Counted from the first letter of the stretch, positions 35,384 to 45,374 are shown. The stretch: DNA of 64,000 nt from Pseudoalteromonas prydzensis (GCF_001661495.1 NZ_BDDT01000002.1:496001-560000), one strand, 5' to 3'. Numbers and translations: made by a program. The notes: a model not told the origin generated them from the letters alone.

Positions 35384-36253
35384 ATGACGTTAGAGTTAGT
35401 CTTTCAGTATTTATCGTATGTAATTTTTAGTTATAACAACATTGAAATTACCGTCGCTAAAGTTATTCAAGTCCCTTTGATACTTTTTGCGATGTGGTTT
35501 GTGGTCACTCGCATTGGCCGTTTAATTCGTAAAACCCTGCTGGCGCGGAAAATGAACCCTGATGCGGTGCTGTTATTTACCCGTATCTATTTAGTATTAA
35601 GTATTGCGATATTGATTTTTACGTCTTTAGAAGTGCTAAATATTCCCCTTACAGCATTTGCTTTTGTCTCGGGTGCTATTGCAATTGGGGTGGGGTTTGG
35701 CGCGCAAAATATTATTAATAACTTCATCAGTGGCTGGATCTTAATGTGGGAGCGACCAATTCGTATTGGTGACTTTTTAGAAGTGGGGACTGCAAAAGGC
35801 GTAGTCGAGACCATTAATACCCGATCAACTCGTATTCGTCGCAATGATGGTGTGCATATGTTGATCCCAAACAGTCAATTACTTGAAAACACAGTGACTA
35901 ACTGGACCTTGATAGATCGCAATGCACGTTCATCTGTGAGTGTTGGCGTTGCCTATGGCTCGGATGTACTGCTAGTTGAAAAGCTAATTAAACAAGTATT
36001 AAGTGAACACCCTGCAATATTACCAACTCCAGCATCTTCAGTATTATTTGATGACTTTGCTGACAGCTCATTAGTGTTCAATGCTATATTTTGGGTCTGT
36101 GCGGAGTCTGAAACTATGCTACGGCAAGTGCGCAGTGATATTCGCTTTAGTATTTATAAAGTGTTTGCAGAACATAACGTCACGATTTCCTTCCCGCAGC
36201 GCGATATTCATATTGATGGTGAAATTGCTTTAACGAGACGCACGTTGAAATAA
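35384..36253 (+). CDS. Small-conductance mechanosensitive channel (MscS family)
   Basis: A 289-residue channel that opens on membrane tension to release solutes after osmotic downshift. I choose the ATG at 35384 (TTTTGGAAAAAGT upstream) over a GTG 30 bases earlier. Membrane segments precede the pore helix FVSGAIAIGVGFGAQNIINNFISG (about residues 90-113) with the Gly/Ala packing face. The beta domain follows (IRIGDFLEVG, GVVETINTRSTRIRRNDG, LIPNSQLLENTVTNW). Close in size to E. coli MscS (286). Confidence 0.93.
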   Translation: MTLELVFQYLSYVIFSYNNIEITVAKVIQVPLILFAMWFVVTRIGRLIRKTLLARKMNPDAVLLFTRIYLVLSIAILIFTSLEVLNIPLTAFAFVSGAIAIGVGFGAQNIINNFISGWILMWERPIRIGDFLEVGTAKGVVETINTRSTRIRRNDGVHMLIPNSQLLENTVTNWTLIDRNARSSVSVGVAYGSDVLLVEKLIKQVLSEHPAILPTPASSVLFDDFADSSLVFNAIFWVCAESETMLRQVRSDIRFSIYKVFAEHNVTISFPQRDIHIDGEIALTRRTLK

Positions 36254-36319
36254 CTACATCTATTACTGTGTATAAAAGTCGTTTATTGCCAAGTGCACTA
36301 AACGACTTTTTAGTTTGAG

Positions 36320-36868
36320 TTATTGCTGTTGTGCTAGTTTTTTGAGCTTTAACGAGAACAGTACGATTAAAGCACCAAAAAGCACTGCGTAAGTGGCGAC
36401 TAACCAAAGTAGGGTATGGATCCCAGCACTTGGATTAAAAATTAAATATAAACCAAATAATACCGATAGAGCACCGGTAATAATTAACAGCCATTCACCT
36501 GAAATTTCAGCTCGTAATTTAAGTGCGACAAAAATTTCAACCGCGCCAATGGCAATGGCCCATGCAGCAACATAGTAAAGTAAAAGTATTGTGGTAACGT
36601 TTGGCGCAAATAGAGTAACAAGTCCTGCGATCACTGATAACACACCACCGACAAATAACCAGCGCCAGTAAGGGTTATTTTGCTTAGAATTCCAAGCAAC
36701 CCAGACTCTCAGAATGCCATCGAATAAAAAATAGCCGGCAAAAAATAACAACATAATACTCAGTGAAGCGCTTGGCGCAAACCAAGTGATCACACCAAAA
36801 ATGATTGCAATTAAGCCGCGTATAAACAGTACTGACCAATTTTTTGAAAGTGTTGAGGTGAGATCCAT
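36320..36868 (-). CDS. HdeD-like DUF308 membrane protein
   Basis: A 182-residue protein with six membrane segments made of DUF308 repeats, as in E. coli HdeD of the acid-resistance island. Typical blocks: LFIRGLIAIIFGVITWFAP, WLFVGGVLSVIAGLVTLFAP and LIITGALSVLFGLYLIFNP, which show the repeated G-x-L-x-x-x-x-G pattern. Its biochemical role is unknown. It lies convergent with the small MscS gene. Confidence 0.9.
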   Translation of the reverse strand: MDLTSTLSKNWSVLFIRGLIAIIFGVITWFAPSASLSIMLLFFAGYFLFDGILRVWVAWNSKQNNPYWRWLFVGGVLSVIAGLVTLFAPNVTTILLLYYVAAWAIAIGAVEIFVALKLRAEISGEWLLIITGALSVLFGLYLIFNPSAGIHTLLWLVATYAVLFGALIVLFSLKLKKLAQQQ

Positions 36869-37053
36869 CTTATTCCTTAGTGATAGCGTAGAATATATAC
36901 GTTAGCCTGTGTCGACACACAGGTCAAACTGATTAAAGATGAGGAAGAAATTTATTGTTAAAAATAGGGTTATTAACTTTTAAATACGAGATATCGCTTT
37001 TATAGTTAATAACTAATACGCACTTAAAGCAAAATATACCAAGGAACTAATTA

Positions 37054-38757
37054 ATGGGTAAGCACTTTATTTCACTCTTAAAACTAATAGGCTTGTCCAT
37101 TTTGTTTAGTTTTAGCCTCAGTTCATTTGCAGAGCCTGAGGTGACAGTAAAATCTCTGATCGATAAAGAAAGTAAAGAGCAGGAGCAACATGCTGCAGCA
37201 CAAGAAAAAGGGGCAGAGTTAAAACAAGCTGTAAAAGCGACGGCAATCACCACAGCCGTAAAAGAGCAAGGGGGCGAGCTTGATATTGACTCCTTGCCAT
37301 TTGATGAATTTCACCGCATCACCCCAAGCTCTGCGATGCAAGCTTATTTACGTGCGGCACGACAACGAGATTACGCCCTTGCCACCAACTATTTAGATTA
37401 CCGAAATTTACCACCTGAAGTAAAAGTGATTGCTCCAGAGCTTTTAGCTGAGCAGCTTTCTTTGGTATTTGATCGCACAGTGTGGATTGATATAGATACC
37501 TTAAGCAAAAAGCCAGAGGGTAAAAAGAACGAAGCGGTACCCAGTTATCGGGATTTAGTAGCAGAGATCACCACCTCACGAGGGCCAGTACAAATATTAT
37601 TGCAGCGTGTCCCCGATGAGAAAGGTGAGAATAAAGTTTGGAAAATATCCAACGCAACGGTCAGTAAAATTCCCTTCTTAATTGATGAGTTTGGTTATAA
37701 CGTGGTGGGGGAATGGTTATACAATCATCTTCCTAAAGCTGAATTACTTGGCGTGATGCTCTGGCAGTGGGTTTACTTTGCCGGCTCATTTACCGCCTTC
37801 TTTTTGATATCGGTATTGATCACACGTATTTTTGCGGCAACTTTACATCGCTTTAGAGCGAAAACCCCTGATGATGTTTTAGCCTTTATAAAAGGACCAA
37901 TTTGTTTACTGTTGGCAGTATTGTTAGCTCGCTCACTGCATGACGTATCGAATGTGACGATTGCGGTTGTGGCGCTTGCCCAAGGCAGTACCGTATTGCT
38001 AATTGCATGGGCCTGGGTATTTTTACGTAGTGTTGATATTGCTAAACATCGCCTATCAGAGCGCTTTATTGCACAAGAAAAACCACAAGCAGTATTTTTA
38101 TTACGTCCTGCAAGTAAAGTAATTAAAATGCTTATTGTGATCATTGCCATCCTATTATGGTTTGAAAACCTAGGTTTTAGTGCCACGACTTTACTCGCTG
38201 GTTTAGGTATTGGTGGGTTAGCTATTGCATTGGCTGCGCAAAAAACAGTTGAGAACATAATTGGCGCAATTACCTTATATGTATCTGCGCCTGTGCGTAT
38301 TGGTAGTTTATGTAAATTTGGTGCAAATGTGGGGACGATAGAGGAAATTGGTTTACGTGCTACTCGGATACGCACCTTAGACCGCTCTGTTATCTATGTT
38401 GCCAATGCCAAATTTGTCGATATGCATTTAGAAAATATTTCGGAACGAGAGCGTATTGCCTTTAGACCCAATTTAATGCTCAGTGCACAAACTAAACAGG
38501 TCGATTTACAATCATTTATAAATGCATGCAAGCAATTATTAGATGACCATGAGCACATTTGTGCAGATCCATGTCGAGTGAAATTTAAAGGCTTTACGCC
38601 ATGGGCGTTACAGATAGATGTATTAAGTTATGTAAATACCACCGACTTTGCATTGTATATGGAAGTAATCGAGGAATTAAATATGGCAATCCTTGGATTA
38701 CTTAATGAACATAACTGCGAATTGGCGAAGCCAGAGTTAGCTCAGTTAACTAGTTAA
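37054..38757 (+). CDS. Large MscS-family mechanosensitive channel with periplasmic N-domain
   Basis: A 567-residue MscS-like channel with a signal peptide (LSILFSFSLSSFA), a periplasmic domain of about 200 residues including a charged EQEQHAAAQEKGAE coil, then five membrane segments. The pore helix and beta domain follow: TTLLAGLGIGGLAIALAAQK, then VENIIGAITLYVSAPVRIGSLCKFG and IEEIGLRATRIRTLDRS. It is intermediate between MscS and MscK in size. The periplasmic part may tune gating. It is the second MscS gene within 2 kb. Confidence 0.92.
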   Translation: MGKHFISLLKLIGLSILFSFSLSSFAEPEVTVKSLIDKESKEQEQHAAAQEKGAELKQAVKATAITTAVKEQGGELDIDSLPFDEFHRITPSSAMQAYLRAARQRDYALATNYLDYRNLPPEVKVIAPELLAEQLSLVFDRTVWIDIDTLSKKPEGKKNEAVPSYRDLVAEITTSRGPVQILLQRVPDEKGENKVWKISNATVSKIPFLIDEFGYNVVGEWLYNHLPKAELLGVMLWQWVYFAGSFTAFFLISVLITRIFAATLHRFRAKTPDDVLAFIKGPICLLLAVLLARSLHDVSNVTIAVVALAQGSTVLLIAWAWVFLRSVDIAKHRLSERFIAQEKPQAVFLLRPASKVIKMLIVIIAILLWFENLGFSATTLLAGLGIGGLAIALAAQKTVENIIGAITLYVSAPVRIGSLCKFGANVGTIEEIGLRATRIRTLDRSVIYVANAKFVDMHLENISERERIAFRPNLMLSAQTKQVDLQSFINACKQLLDDHEHICADPCRVKFKGFTPWALQIDVLSYVNTTDFALYMEVIEELNMAILGLLNEHNCELAKPELAQLTS

Positions 38758-39135
38758 CTTAAAGATAAGTGAGGCTGATATGCAAATGCGAATTAACCTC
38801 ACTTATGTTAGTTGTTTATATTCGCAGCAATTAAAATGACAGGACAAATGTCCGCATAAAATAAATATATTTGCATAAAGTCGTTAAAGTTCGTCTATCA
38901 TGTCGTTATTTGTTGTAAAAAGTTTATTTTATTGTACATATTTATGCAGCAAAACTGTCACACAATGCTATAATCTTCAGCGTTCATTCAGCCTCTTTAC
39001 TTTGTTTTGCACTCTCGACAAAGAGGTCCGCGCAGCTTACTTCAAGGCGCGAAAAATTGATTGAGCCCGCCGAGTGAATTTGGCGCAACACACCAACCGT
39101 TGAACAAGAGTGCACTAAAAAGGTTAAACCCCGAC
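38758..39135. other. Gap upstream of the second TonB receptor
   Basis: Holds an inverted repeat ATAAGTGAGG/CCTCACTTAT (38765-38774 and 38797-38806, 22-base loop, no T run) just after the MscS gene, which may act as a transcript end, and a promoter-like element described separately. Translation from a TTG at 39061 is judged leader sequence. Confidence 0.5.
38966..38974 (+). promoter_or_regulatory. Extended -10 promoter for the TonB receptor
   Basis: TGCTATAAT is a perfect extended -10 element (TGn followed by TATAAT), which needs no strong -35. Initiation near 38981 would give a leader of about 155 bases before the ATG at 39136. Confidence 0.5.
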
Positions 39136-41427
39136 ATGAAAGCAATGAAAAGATCTACGTTAGCAACCCTAATCAATGCAACGTTGTTCACTGCCGTAGC
39201 AGGTACTTCATTTTCTACTCTTGCAGCTGATGAGCAAGTTCCAGATGCAAAAAGCAAACAACTCGAAGTTATTCAAATCACTGCACGTAAACGTGTAGAG
39301 AACGCACAGGAAGTACCTGTAGCGGTTTCTGCTCTACAAGGTGATAACTTAGATGCATACAGCTCAGCTGGTATGGATATTCGTTTTATGAATGCGAAAA
39401 TCCCAAGCTTATCTATTGAATCTTCATTTGGTCGTTCTTTCCCACGCTTTTATGTTCGTGGCCTAGGTAATACCGATTTCGATTTAAACGCCTCACAACC
39501 GGTATCACTAGTGGTTGATGAAGTTGTTCAAGAAAATGCGATCTTAAAGGGCTTCCCAGTATTTGATGTTGCACGTGTGGAAGTTTTACGCGGCCCTCAA
39601 GGTACTTTATTTGGTCGTAACACGCCTGCGGGCCTAGTTAAGTTTGATACAGTTAAACCAAGCCAAGATTTTGATGGTTATGGTTCAGTATCATACGGTA
39701 GCCGTGGTGCAGTTGATTTTGAAGGCGCAGTAGGCGGCGCTTTAACAGATCGCTTATCAACACGTGTTTCATTATTGTGGCAAGACAAAGACGATTACAT
39801 TGATAATCGTGCTCCAGGTTTTGAGCAAAAAGATGTTTTAGGTGGTTACACAGATCAAGCTGCTCGTATTCAATTTTTGTACGAAGGTGACGATTTCACT
39901 GGCTTATTTAACTACCATATCCGTGATATGGATGGTTCTCCAATTGCGTTCCGTGCCAATGTTATCAAGCAAGGCAGTAATGACTTAGTGGATGGCTATG
40001 AGCATGATGTGGTTTTTCATGATGCAGCATCACGTGCAACTCAACAAGTTGACTCTCAAGGTGCAAGTTTAAAGCTTGAGTGGGATTTAGCGAACCATAC
40101 AATTACCTCTATCTCAGCATGGGAAAGCGCTGAAATTTATTCTCGCGCAGATATCGACGGCGGTTACGGCGGTTATTCAATCAATGACGTACCTGTTGCT
40201 ATGGGTCCTGGTTTTATTCCATTCTCTTCAGAAAGTGCAGATGGTATTCCAGAACATGATCAGTATACGCAAGAACTTCGCTTATCAAGCAATTTTGCTG
40301 GCGATTTAAATTATCAAGTGGGTCTATTTTACTTTGATGAAGCGCTAACTATTGAGAATTATAGCTATGACACGGCAGCTAATGGAGCACTAAACGGCTA
40401 CGTAATACAGCAGCAAGACACTAAAGCATGGGCTGTATTCGGCTCAGTTGATTACACTTTCACTGATGATTTTAAAGTAACTGCTGGCCTTCGTTATTCT
40501 GATGATGAAAAAGAGTTTTCAGCAAATCGTACATTAAGCCCTGCAGGCGGTGGAGCATTGTTTTTAACTGAAAACCCAAGCGATGATCATATCAGCTGGG
40601 ATATTTCATCAAACTATAAAATCAACGACGATGTTAACTGGTATGCGCGTATTGCTAATAGCTTCCGAGCACCAAGTATTCAAGGTCGTATTTTATTTGG
40701 TGATGAAGTCACTGTTGCTAAATCAGAGACTGTTACATCATACGAAACAGGCATTAAATCAGACGTATTAGATGGTCGTGGCCGTGTAAATGCGACTGTT
40801 TTTTACTATCAAATGGATGATCAACAGTTAACGGCTGTTGGTGGTGGCGCCAACTTTAACCGTTTAGTGAATGCTGATAAAACGACCGGTTATGGTTTTG
40901 AGTTAGATACTGAATGGGTATTAACTGATGAGTTAAATGCCACATTTAACTTAAGCTACAACAAAACTGAGCTGAAAGATAATGATCTCGCTGTTGCAGT
41001 ATGTGCGCAGTGCACTGTGAAAGATCCAACATTCCAAGTTCCTGGTGCATTTGGCCCTGAAGATCGCGCTATTTTAGATGGTAATAGCCTTCCACATGCG
41101 CCAGAGTGGATCTCTAACTTAACGCTTCGTTATACTAAAGAGCTGGCTGGTGGCGACTTCTTCGCTTATACCGATATTTCATACCGCAGCGAAATTGACT
41201 TCTTCTTATATGAGTCAGTTGAGTTTGAAGGTAAATCACTATTAGAAACAGGTCTGCGAGCAGGTTATGCATGGGCAGAAGGTGATTATGAATACGAAGT
41301 ATCTGCTTTTGTTCGTAACATGTTTGACGAGCAACAAGTTATTGGTGCTATCGACTTCAATAATAACACTGGTATGGTTAACGAAGAGCGTTATATTGGT
41401 GCTGAATTTAAAATTAAGTTTTACTAA
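39136..41427 (+). CDS. TonB-dependent outer-membrane receptor
   Basis: A 763-residue receptor of the iron-complex/small-ligand type. I choose the ATG at 39136, which gives a normal signal peptide ending SFSTLAADEQ; a TTG 75 bases earlier would place a charged stretch before it. A TonB box LEVIQITARK is followed by the plug (RVEVLRGPQGTLFGRNTPAG) and a barrel ending in the aromatic residue of EFKIKFY. The ligand is not evident; siderophore-like compounds are typical for this group. A terminator follows and no inner-membrane transporter is adjacent. Confidence 0.93.
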   Translation: MKAMKRSTLATLINATLFTAVAGTSFSTLAADEQVPDAKSKQLEVIQITARKRVENAQEVPVAVSALQGDNLDAYSSAGMDIRFMNAKIPSLSIESSFGRSFPRFYVRGLGNTDFDLNASQPVSLVVDEVVQENAILKGFPVFDVARVEVLRGPQGTLFGRNTPAGLVKFDTVKPSQDFDGYGSVSYGSRGAVDFEGAVGGALTDRLSTRVSLLWQDKDDYIDNRAPGFEQKDVLGGYTDQAARIQFLYEGDDFTGLFNYHIRDMDGSPIAFRANVIKQGSNDLVDGYEHDVVFHDAASRATQQVDSQGASLKLEWDLANHTITSISAWESAEIYSRADIDGGYGGYSINDVPVAMGPGFIPFSSESADGIPEHDQYTQELRLSSNFAGDLNYQVGLFYFDEALTIENYSYDTAANGALNGYVIQQQDTKAWAVFGSVDYTFTDDFKVTAGLRYSDDEKEFSANRTLSPAGGGALFLTENPSDDHISWDISSNYKINDDVNWYARIANSFRAPSIQGRILFGDEVTVAKSETVTSYETGIKSDVLDGRGRVNATVFYYQMDDQQLTAVGGGANFNRLVNADKTTGYGFELDTEWVLTDELNATFNLSYNKTELKDNDLAVAVCAQCTVKDPTFQVPGAFGPEDRAILDGNSLPHAPEWISNLTLRYTKELAGGDFFAYTDISYRSEIDFFLYESVEFEGKSLLETGLRAGYAWAEGDYEYEVSAFVRNMFDEQQVIGAIDFNNNTGMVNEERYIGAEFKIKFY

Positions 41428-41450
41428 ACTAAACTTTAACTAAATAGGTT

Positions 41451-41477
41451 AAAGCCCGCATTATTTGCGGGCTTTTT
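41451..41477 (+). terminator. Rho-independent terminator of the TonB receptor
   Basis: Stem AAAGCCCGCA / TGCGGGCTTT (41451-41460 and 41466-41475) followed by a T run. Confidence 0.9.
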
Positions 41478-41547
41478 GTTTTCGCTTAGTGAAAAGCCCT
41501 ATTAGAGCTGCTAAAGTAGCGCTAATTATATTTTAAAGAGAATAGTC

Positions 41548-41847
41548 ATGGCTGGATTTTGGAACTACCGAGTGATTTTTTGTGAAGCAACCAAAGATGA
41601 AGCGGCGCAATATCAAATTCATGAAGTTGAATATAACCTAAATGGTAAAGTAACGAATTGGTCAGAAACCGGTGCCGCGCCTTTTGGTAACACCGTTGAA
41701 GAATTACAGGCCGATGCAGGTCGTTTAAAAACAGCGTTTGAAAAACCAGTTTTAAAAGTGGTTAGAAAAGAGCGCGGTTATGAACTGGTTGACGTTGCAA
41801 CGGGCGAAGAGGCTTTTGCCGAGCCGCCTGCGGGATTAACTGAGTAA
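41548..41847 (+). CDS. Small conserved hypothetical protein
   Basis: A 99-residue soluble protein (GFWNYRVIFCEATKDEAAQY at the start, acidic end AFAEPPAGLTE). I do not recognise a named family. The mixed beta-alpha pattern and balanced charge suggest a real cytoplasmic protein. Ribosome site AAAGAGAATAGTC precedes ATG. It may share a transcript with the HAD hydrolase 60 bases on. Confidence 0.7.
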   Translation: MAGFWNYRVIFCEATKDEAAQYQIHEVEYNLNGKVTNWSETGAAPFGNTVEELQADAGRLKTAFEKPVLKVVRKERGYELVDVATGEEAFAEPPAGLTE

Positions 41848-41907
41848 TTGATATAGTGTAAAGGTGCCTTGTGCGCCTTTTTTGATTGTTAAAATAAAGG
41901 AATGAGG

Positions 41908-42564
41908 ATGACTTTAAAAGCAGTACTATTTGATATGGATGGCACCTTGGTCGATTCCGAAAGTGTCCATTTTACCTGCTGGAATGATATTTTAGCGCCG
42001 TTTGGTGTAAGTTATGATGAAGATGAGTTTTGCCAACGCTTTTCAGGTCGACCCACGTTAGAAGCCGCAATTGAAGTGGTTGAGCAATACAACTTATCAG
42101 TAACGCCGCAGTGGTTAGCACAAGCTAAATATGATGCCTTTGAAGAATTTGTACTAACACAACTGCCAGCCCTGATGCCTTTTGCTAAAGAGATTTTACA
42201 CAAGGTTAAACAAAGTGGTTTAAAGATGGCACTGGTGACAGGCAGTGCTCGCCTTGAAGCGTTGCCGATTTTAAAAGGGTATGGCTTCTATGAGTTGTTT
42301 GATTGCGTTGTTACTAAAGATGATGTGCAAAACCCAAAGCCCGCAGGTGACCCTTATTTACTGGCACTTTCTACCTTAGGTATTTCAGCCGAGCAAGCGA
42401 TTGCGGTAGAAGATACCCATACTGGTGTAACCGCTGCCACGAATGCAAAAGTCGCTGTGGTGGCAATACCGAATAAACATACTTTAGAGCATGATTTAAG
42501 TTTGGCATTTTCGCGCATGGATAATTTACAGCAACTATGGCAATGGGTACAAACTAAGCTATAG
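41908..42564 (+). CDS. HAD-family phosphatase (beta-phosphoglucomutase-like)
   Basis: A 218-residue HAD hydrolase of the subfamily IA type. I choose the ATG at 41908, six bases after AAGGA; the ATG at 41902 is too close to it. Motif I LFDMDGTLVDSE holds Asp9 and Asp11; motif II is VTGSARLEAL; motif III lies in NPKPAGDPYLLAL; motif IV is VEDTHTGVTAA. It probably dephosphorylates or isomerises a small sugar phosphate in the cytoplasm. The precise substrate is unknown. Confidence 0.9.
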   Translation: MTLKAVLFDMDGTLVDSESVHFTCWNDILAPFGVSYDEDEFCQRFSGRPTLEAAIEVVEQYNLSVTPQWLAQAKYDAFEEFVLTQLPALMPFAKEILHKVKQSGLKMALVTGSARLEALPILKGYGFYELFDCVVTKDDVQNPKPAGDPYLLALSTLGISAEQAIAVEDTHTGVTAATNAKVAVVAIPNKHTLEHDLSLAFSRMDNLQQLWQWVQTKL

Positions 42565-42598
42565 TTTTAGTCTGCTTGGATAAAAACAAGGGACTGAC

Positions 42599-43447
42599 AT
42601 GCGAAACGGACTAATCACAATATGGTTGTTGCTCACAGCGTTTAGTTGTTGGGCAACCGAACCACAACTAACTGCAAATGCACAACTTGCTAAGGTGTAT
42701 CAGCAAGACAAAGCCCCCGCCATAAGTAATTATTTAGTAAGTGAAAAATTTGACGGAGTGCGGGCTATTTGGACTGGCACTGAGTTTATAACCCGTAACG
42801 ATAATGTGATCCATGCTCCTGCATGGTTTGTAGCTGACTTACCTAGCTTGCGATTAGATGGGGAGCTGTGGACTAAACGCGGCGATTTTGCAGCACTTAG
42901 CGGTATTGTGCGTACTCTACAACCGTTAGACAGTGACTGGCAAACAGTAACCTATCAGGTTTTTGATATGCCAGATCAAACAAGCCCATTTCAAGAACGC
43001 TATCAAAATTACCTTAACTTAGTAAATCGGATAAACCGTTCACATATTCGGGCGGTACAGCAACATCATTTCACCACAGAGCAAGCGCTATCCACTTTTT
43101 TTGAGCAGGTAATTGAACAAGGTGGTGAAGGCGTGATGCTACATTTAGCCACGGCAATACACAAAAGTGGCCGTAGCGATGCATTGTTAAAGCTAAAACC
43201 TTATATGGATAATGAAGCGGTCGTGATCGAGCATTTACCTGGTAAAGGCAAATACCAAAATATGTTAGGAGCACTGCGGGTAGTAACCGCTGAAGGTTTA
43301 CAATTTACTATTGGCACAGGCTTTACTGATCAACAACGGCAAACCCCACCGGCCATTGGGGCTACGATCACTTATCGCTATCATGGCTTTACCAAAAATG
43401 GCCTGCCACGCTTTGCCAGTTTTATCCGCGAGCGTAAAGCTGAATAA
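42599..43447 (+). CDS. Exported ATP-dependent DNA ligase (LigE-type)
   Basis: A 282-residue minimal ATP-dependent DNA ligase with only nucleotidyltransferase and OB-fold parts. The AMP-accepting Lys50 lies in SEKFDGVRA (motif I), with LRLDGELW (motif III), GGEGVMLHLA (motif IV) and LLKLKPYMD (motif V). A signal peptide (ITIWLLLTAFSCWA) predicts export to the periplasm, the feature of the Lig E group in Neisseria, Haemophilus and Vibrio. Those are linked to DNA handling during competence or extracellular DNA repair. AAGGGA precedes the ATG. Confidence 0.93.
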   Translation: MRNGLITIWLLLTAFSCWATEPQLTANAQLAKVYQQDKAPAISNYLVSEKFDGVRAIWTGTEFITRNDNVIHAPAWFVADLPSLRLDGELWTKRGDFAALSGIVRTLQPLDSDWQTVTYQVFDMPDQTSPFQERYQNYLNLVNRINRSHIRAVQQHHFTTEQALSTFFEQVIEQGGEGVMLHLATAIHKSGRSDALLKLKPYMDNEAVVIEHLPGKGKYQNMLGALRVVTAEGLQFTIGTGFTDQQRQTPPAIGATITYRYHGFTKNGLPRFASFIRERKAE

Positions 43448-43510
43448 CGTTTAAAAAAGCCGGTAAGTATGCTAAATTGCGCGGCCTTTTGAGTAAGTAG
43501 TGGTGGCGGG

Positions 43511-44878
43511 ATGTTTGTTGGTTTTGATTATGGTAGTTCTAATTGTGCAATGGGTGTAATGAATGCACAAAACGCTGTCGAGCTAGTACCGTTAGAACAA
43601 GGAAAGCACTACTTACCCTCTACTTTGTACACCCATCATAGTGCGTTAGTCGTTGATTTTGTTGCCCAACATTTAACTGGCAGCGCATATGAAAGTGATT
43701 TTAAAAGCCAGCGTCAGGCATTACTTAATACCATGGTGCGGATCAAGTCGGATTTAGACCTTGCTCCCGGTGAAGAAAATCTCTTTATTGGCCGCGAAGC
43801 CATTAATGAATATGTGCAGTTTCCTGAAGAAGGCTACTTTGTTAAATCCCCGAAATCATTTTTTGGGGCAATAGGCTTAAAGCAAGGACAAATCAACTTC
43901 TTTGAAGATATTGCCACCGCGATGATTTTAAAAATCAAACAGCGTGCTGAAACATCACTACAAAAAGAGTTAACACAAACGGTCATTGGCCGCCCGGTAA
44001 ATTTTCAAGCCGTGGGTGGAGAGCAATCAAACCAACAAGCATTAGGAATTTTAGAGCGTGCAGCAAAACGCGCAGGCTTTAAAGAGGTCGCGTTCTTGTA
44101 TGAACCGCTCGCAGCGGGAATTGATTATGAAAGTGACTTACAGCACGATCAAAAAGTGTTAGTTATCGATATTGGTGGTGGTACGAGTGATTGCTCGTTT
44201 GTACAAATGGGCCCCAGCTTTCGTAACAGCAGTGAGCGTGATCATGACTTTTTGGCTCATACAGGTAAACGTATTGGCGGTAATGATCTTGATATTGCCC
44301 TGAGCTACCATGCGCTTATGCCTTTGCTCGGGTTAGGCAGTAAGTTTAAATCGGGTTTGCCTTTACCTAATCAGCCATTTTGGCAAGCCTGTAAAATCAA
44401 TGATGTGAATTTACAAAGCCAGTTTTATAGTCAGCAGCATACTCGCGAGTTACTTACTCAACTACGAGAAGTTCAAGCGCCCGAGTTATTTCAACGACTG
44501 ATCGATTTGCAACAAAATAAGCAGGGCCATCAGCTAGTTCAGCAAGGGGAGGCGGCAAAAATTGCTTTATCGTCAGCCACTGAGTTTAATTGTGAGCTCG
44601 AATTTTTAGCGCCACAATTACACAAAGCGTTATCACGCGATGATTTAGCATTGGCGGTTGATGATTCTATTATGCAAATAGTGAGCTTAGCAAAACAAGC
44701 GATTAAAGATGCTGGCGCCGTACCTGATGTTATTTATCTTACTGGTGGTAGTGCCCAATCACCGCTGATCAAAGCGGCATTAGTTGAGCATTTAGGAGAC
44801 ATAAAAATGGTGAACGGTGATCACTTCGGTAGTGTCACCGCTGGACTCACTAAATGGGCTAATATGCTTTATCGTTAA
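43511..44878 (+). CDS. yegD: Hsp70-family chaperone-like protein (YegD-like)
   Basis: A 455-residue actin-fold ATPase of the Hsp70 superfamily, similar in size and layout to E. coli YegD. Phosphate-1 motif VGFDYGSSNCAMG starts the protein; phosphate-2 is VIDIGGGTSDCSF; the adenosine motif is YLTGGSAQSPLIK. It lacks the long substrate-binding and lid part of DnaK, so it is not a standard chaperone. The role of the YegD group is unknown. Confidence 0.92.
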   Translation: MFVGFDYGSSNCAMGVMNAQNAVELVPLEQGKHYLPSTLYTHHSALVVDFVAQHLTGSAYESDFKSQRQALLNTMVRIKSDLDLAPGEENLFIGREAINEYVQFPEEGYFVKSPKSFFGAIGLKQGQINFFEDIATAMILKIKQRAETSLQKELTQTVIGRPVNFQAVGGEQSNQQALGILERAAKRAGFKEVAFLYEPLAAGIDYESDLQHDQKVLVIDIGGGTSDCSFVQMGPSFRNSSERDHDFLAHTGKRIGGNDLDIALSYHALMPLLGLGSKFKSGLPLPNQPFWQACKINDVNLQSQFYSQQHTRELLTQLREVQAPELFQRLIDLQQNKQGHQLVQQGEAAKIALSSATEFNCELEFLAPQLHKALSRDDLALAVDDSIMQIVSLAKQAIKDAGAVPDVIYLTGGSAQSPLIKAALVEHLGDIKMVNGDHFGSVTAGLTKWANMLYR

Positions 44879-44891
44879 AACACGGTTGCCT

Positions 44892-45356
44892 TTATAGCGT
44901 AACTTGTCTGGTTGCCAGATATTTATCGTAATCTGGCAAGCTGCGCTCAAGCTCCACATTCATTAATGACGAACTTAGCAACATATCAGCACTGACTTCA
45001 TTACACGCCACGGGAATATTCCACACTGCTGCTAAACGTAGTAACGCTTTAACATCAGGATCATGTGGCTGAGAGGCGAGGGGATCCCAAAAGAAAATCA
45101 ACATATGAATTTCGTGTTCGGCTATTTTAGCGCCTAATTGCTGATCGCCACCCATTGGGCCGCTCAGCAGTTTTATTACATCAAGCCCAGTATTTTTCTC
45201 AATTAGATGGCCTGTGGTGCCGGTGCCATACAAGGTATGCTGACTCAAATTGTCTCGGTGCTTATTACACCATGCTTGTAATGCAGTTTTCTTTCCATCA
45301 TGTGCGACTAGCGCGATGTTTTTTTTAGCGGGTAATGTTTGCTGTTTTTGTTCCAT
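44892..45356 (-). CDS. mgsA: Methylglyoxal synthase
   Basis: A 154-residue enzyme that converts dihydroxyacetone phosphate to methylglyoxal and phosphate, a bypass that relieves phosphosugar stress. Family features: [12 protein letters not shown] at the N-terminus, [11 protein letters not shown] (phosphate binding), [13 protein letters not shown] with the catalytic aspartate, and [20 protein letters not shown]. The length is that of E. coli MgsA (152). It overlaps nothing and lies convergent with the YegD-like gene. Confidence 0.97.
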   Translation of the reverse strand: MEQKQQTLPAKKNIALVAHDGKKTALQAWCNKHRDNLSQHTLYGTGTTGHLIEKNTGLDVIKLLSGPMGGDQQLGAKIAEHEIHMLIFFWDPLASQPHDPDVKALLRLAAVWNIPVACNEVSADMLLSSSLMNVELERSLPDYDKYLATRQVTL

Positions 45357-45374
45357 GCTGACTCTTATTATTTT

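Noticed and set aside
37773..38375. 200-residue open frame antisense to the large MscS gene
   Set aside because: It mirrors a strongly supported membrane-protein gene; no ribosome site, and composition is that of a reverse-read pore region.
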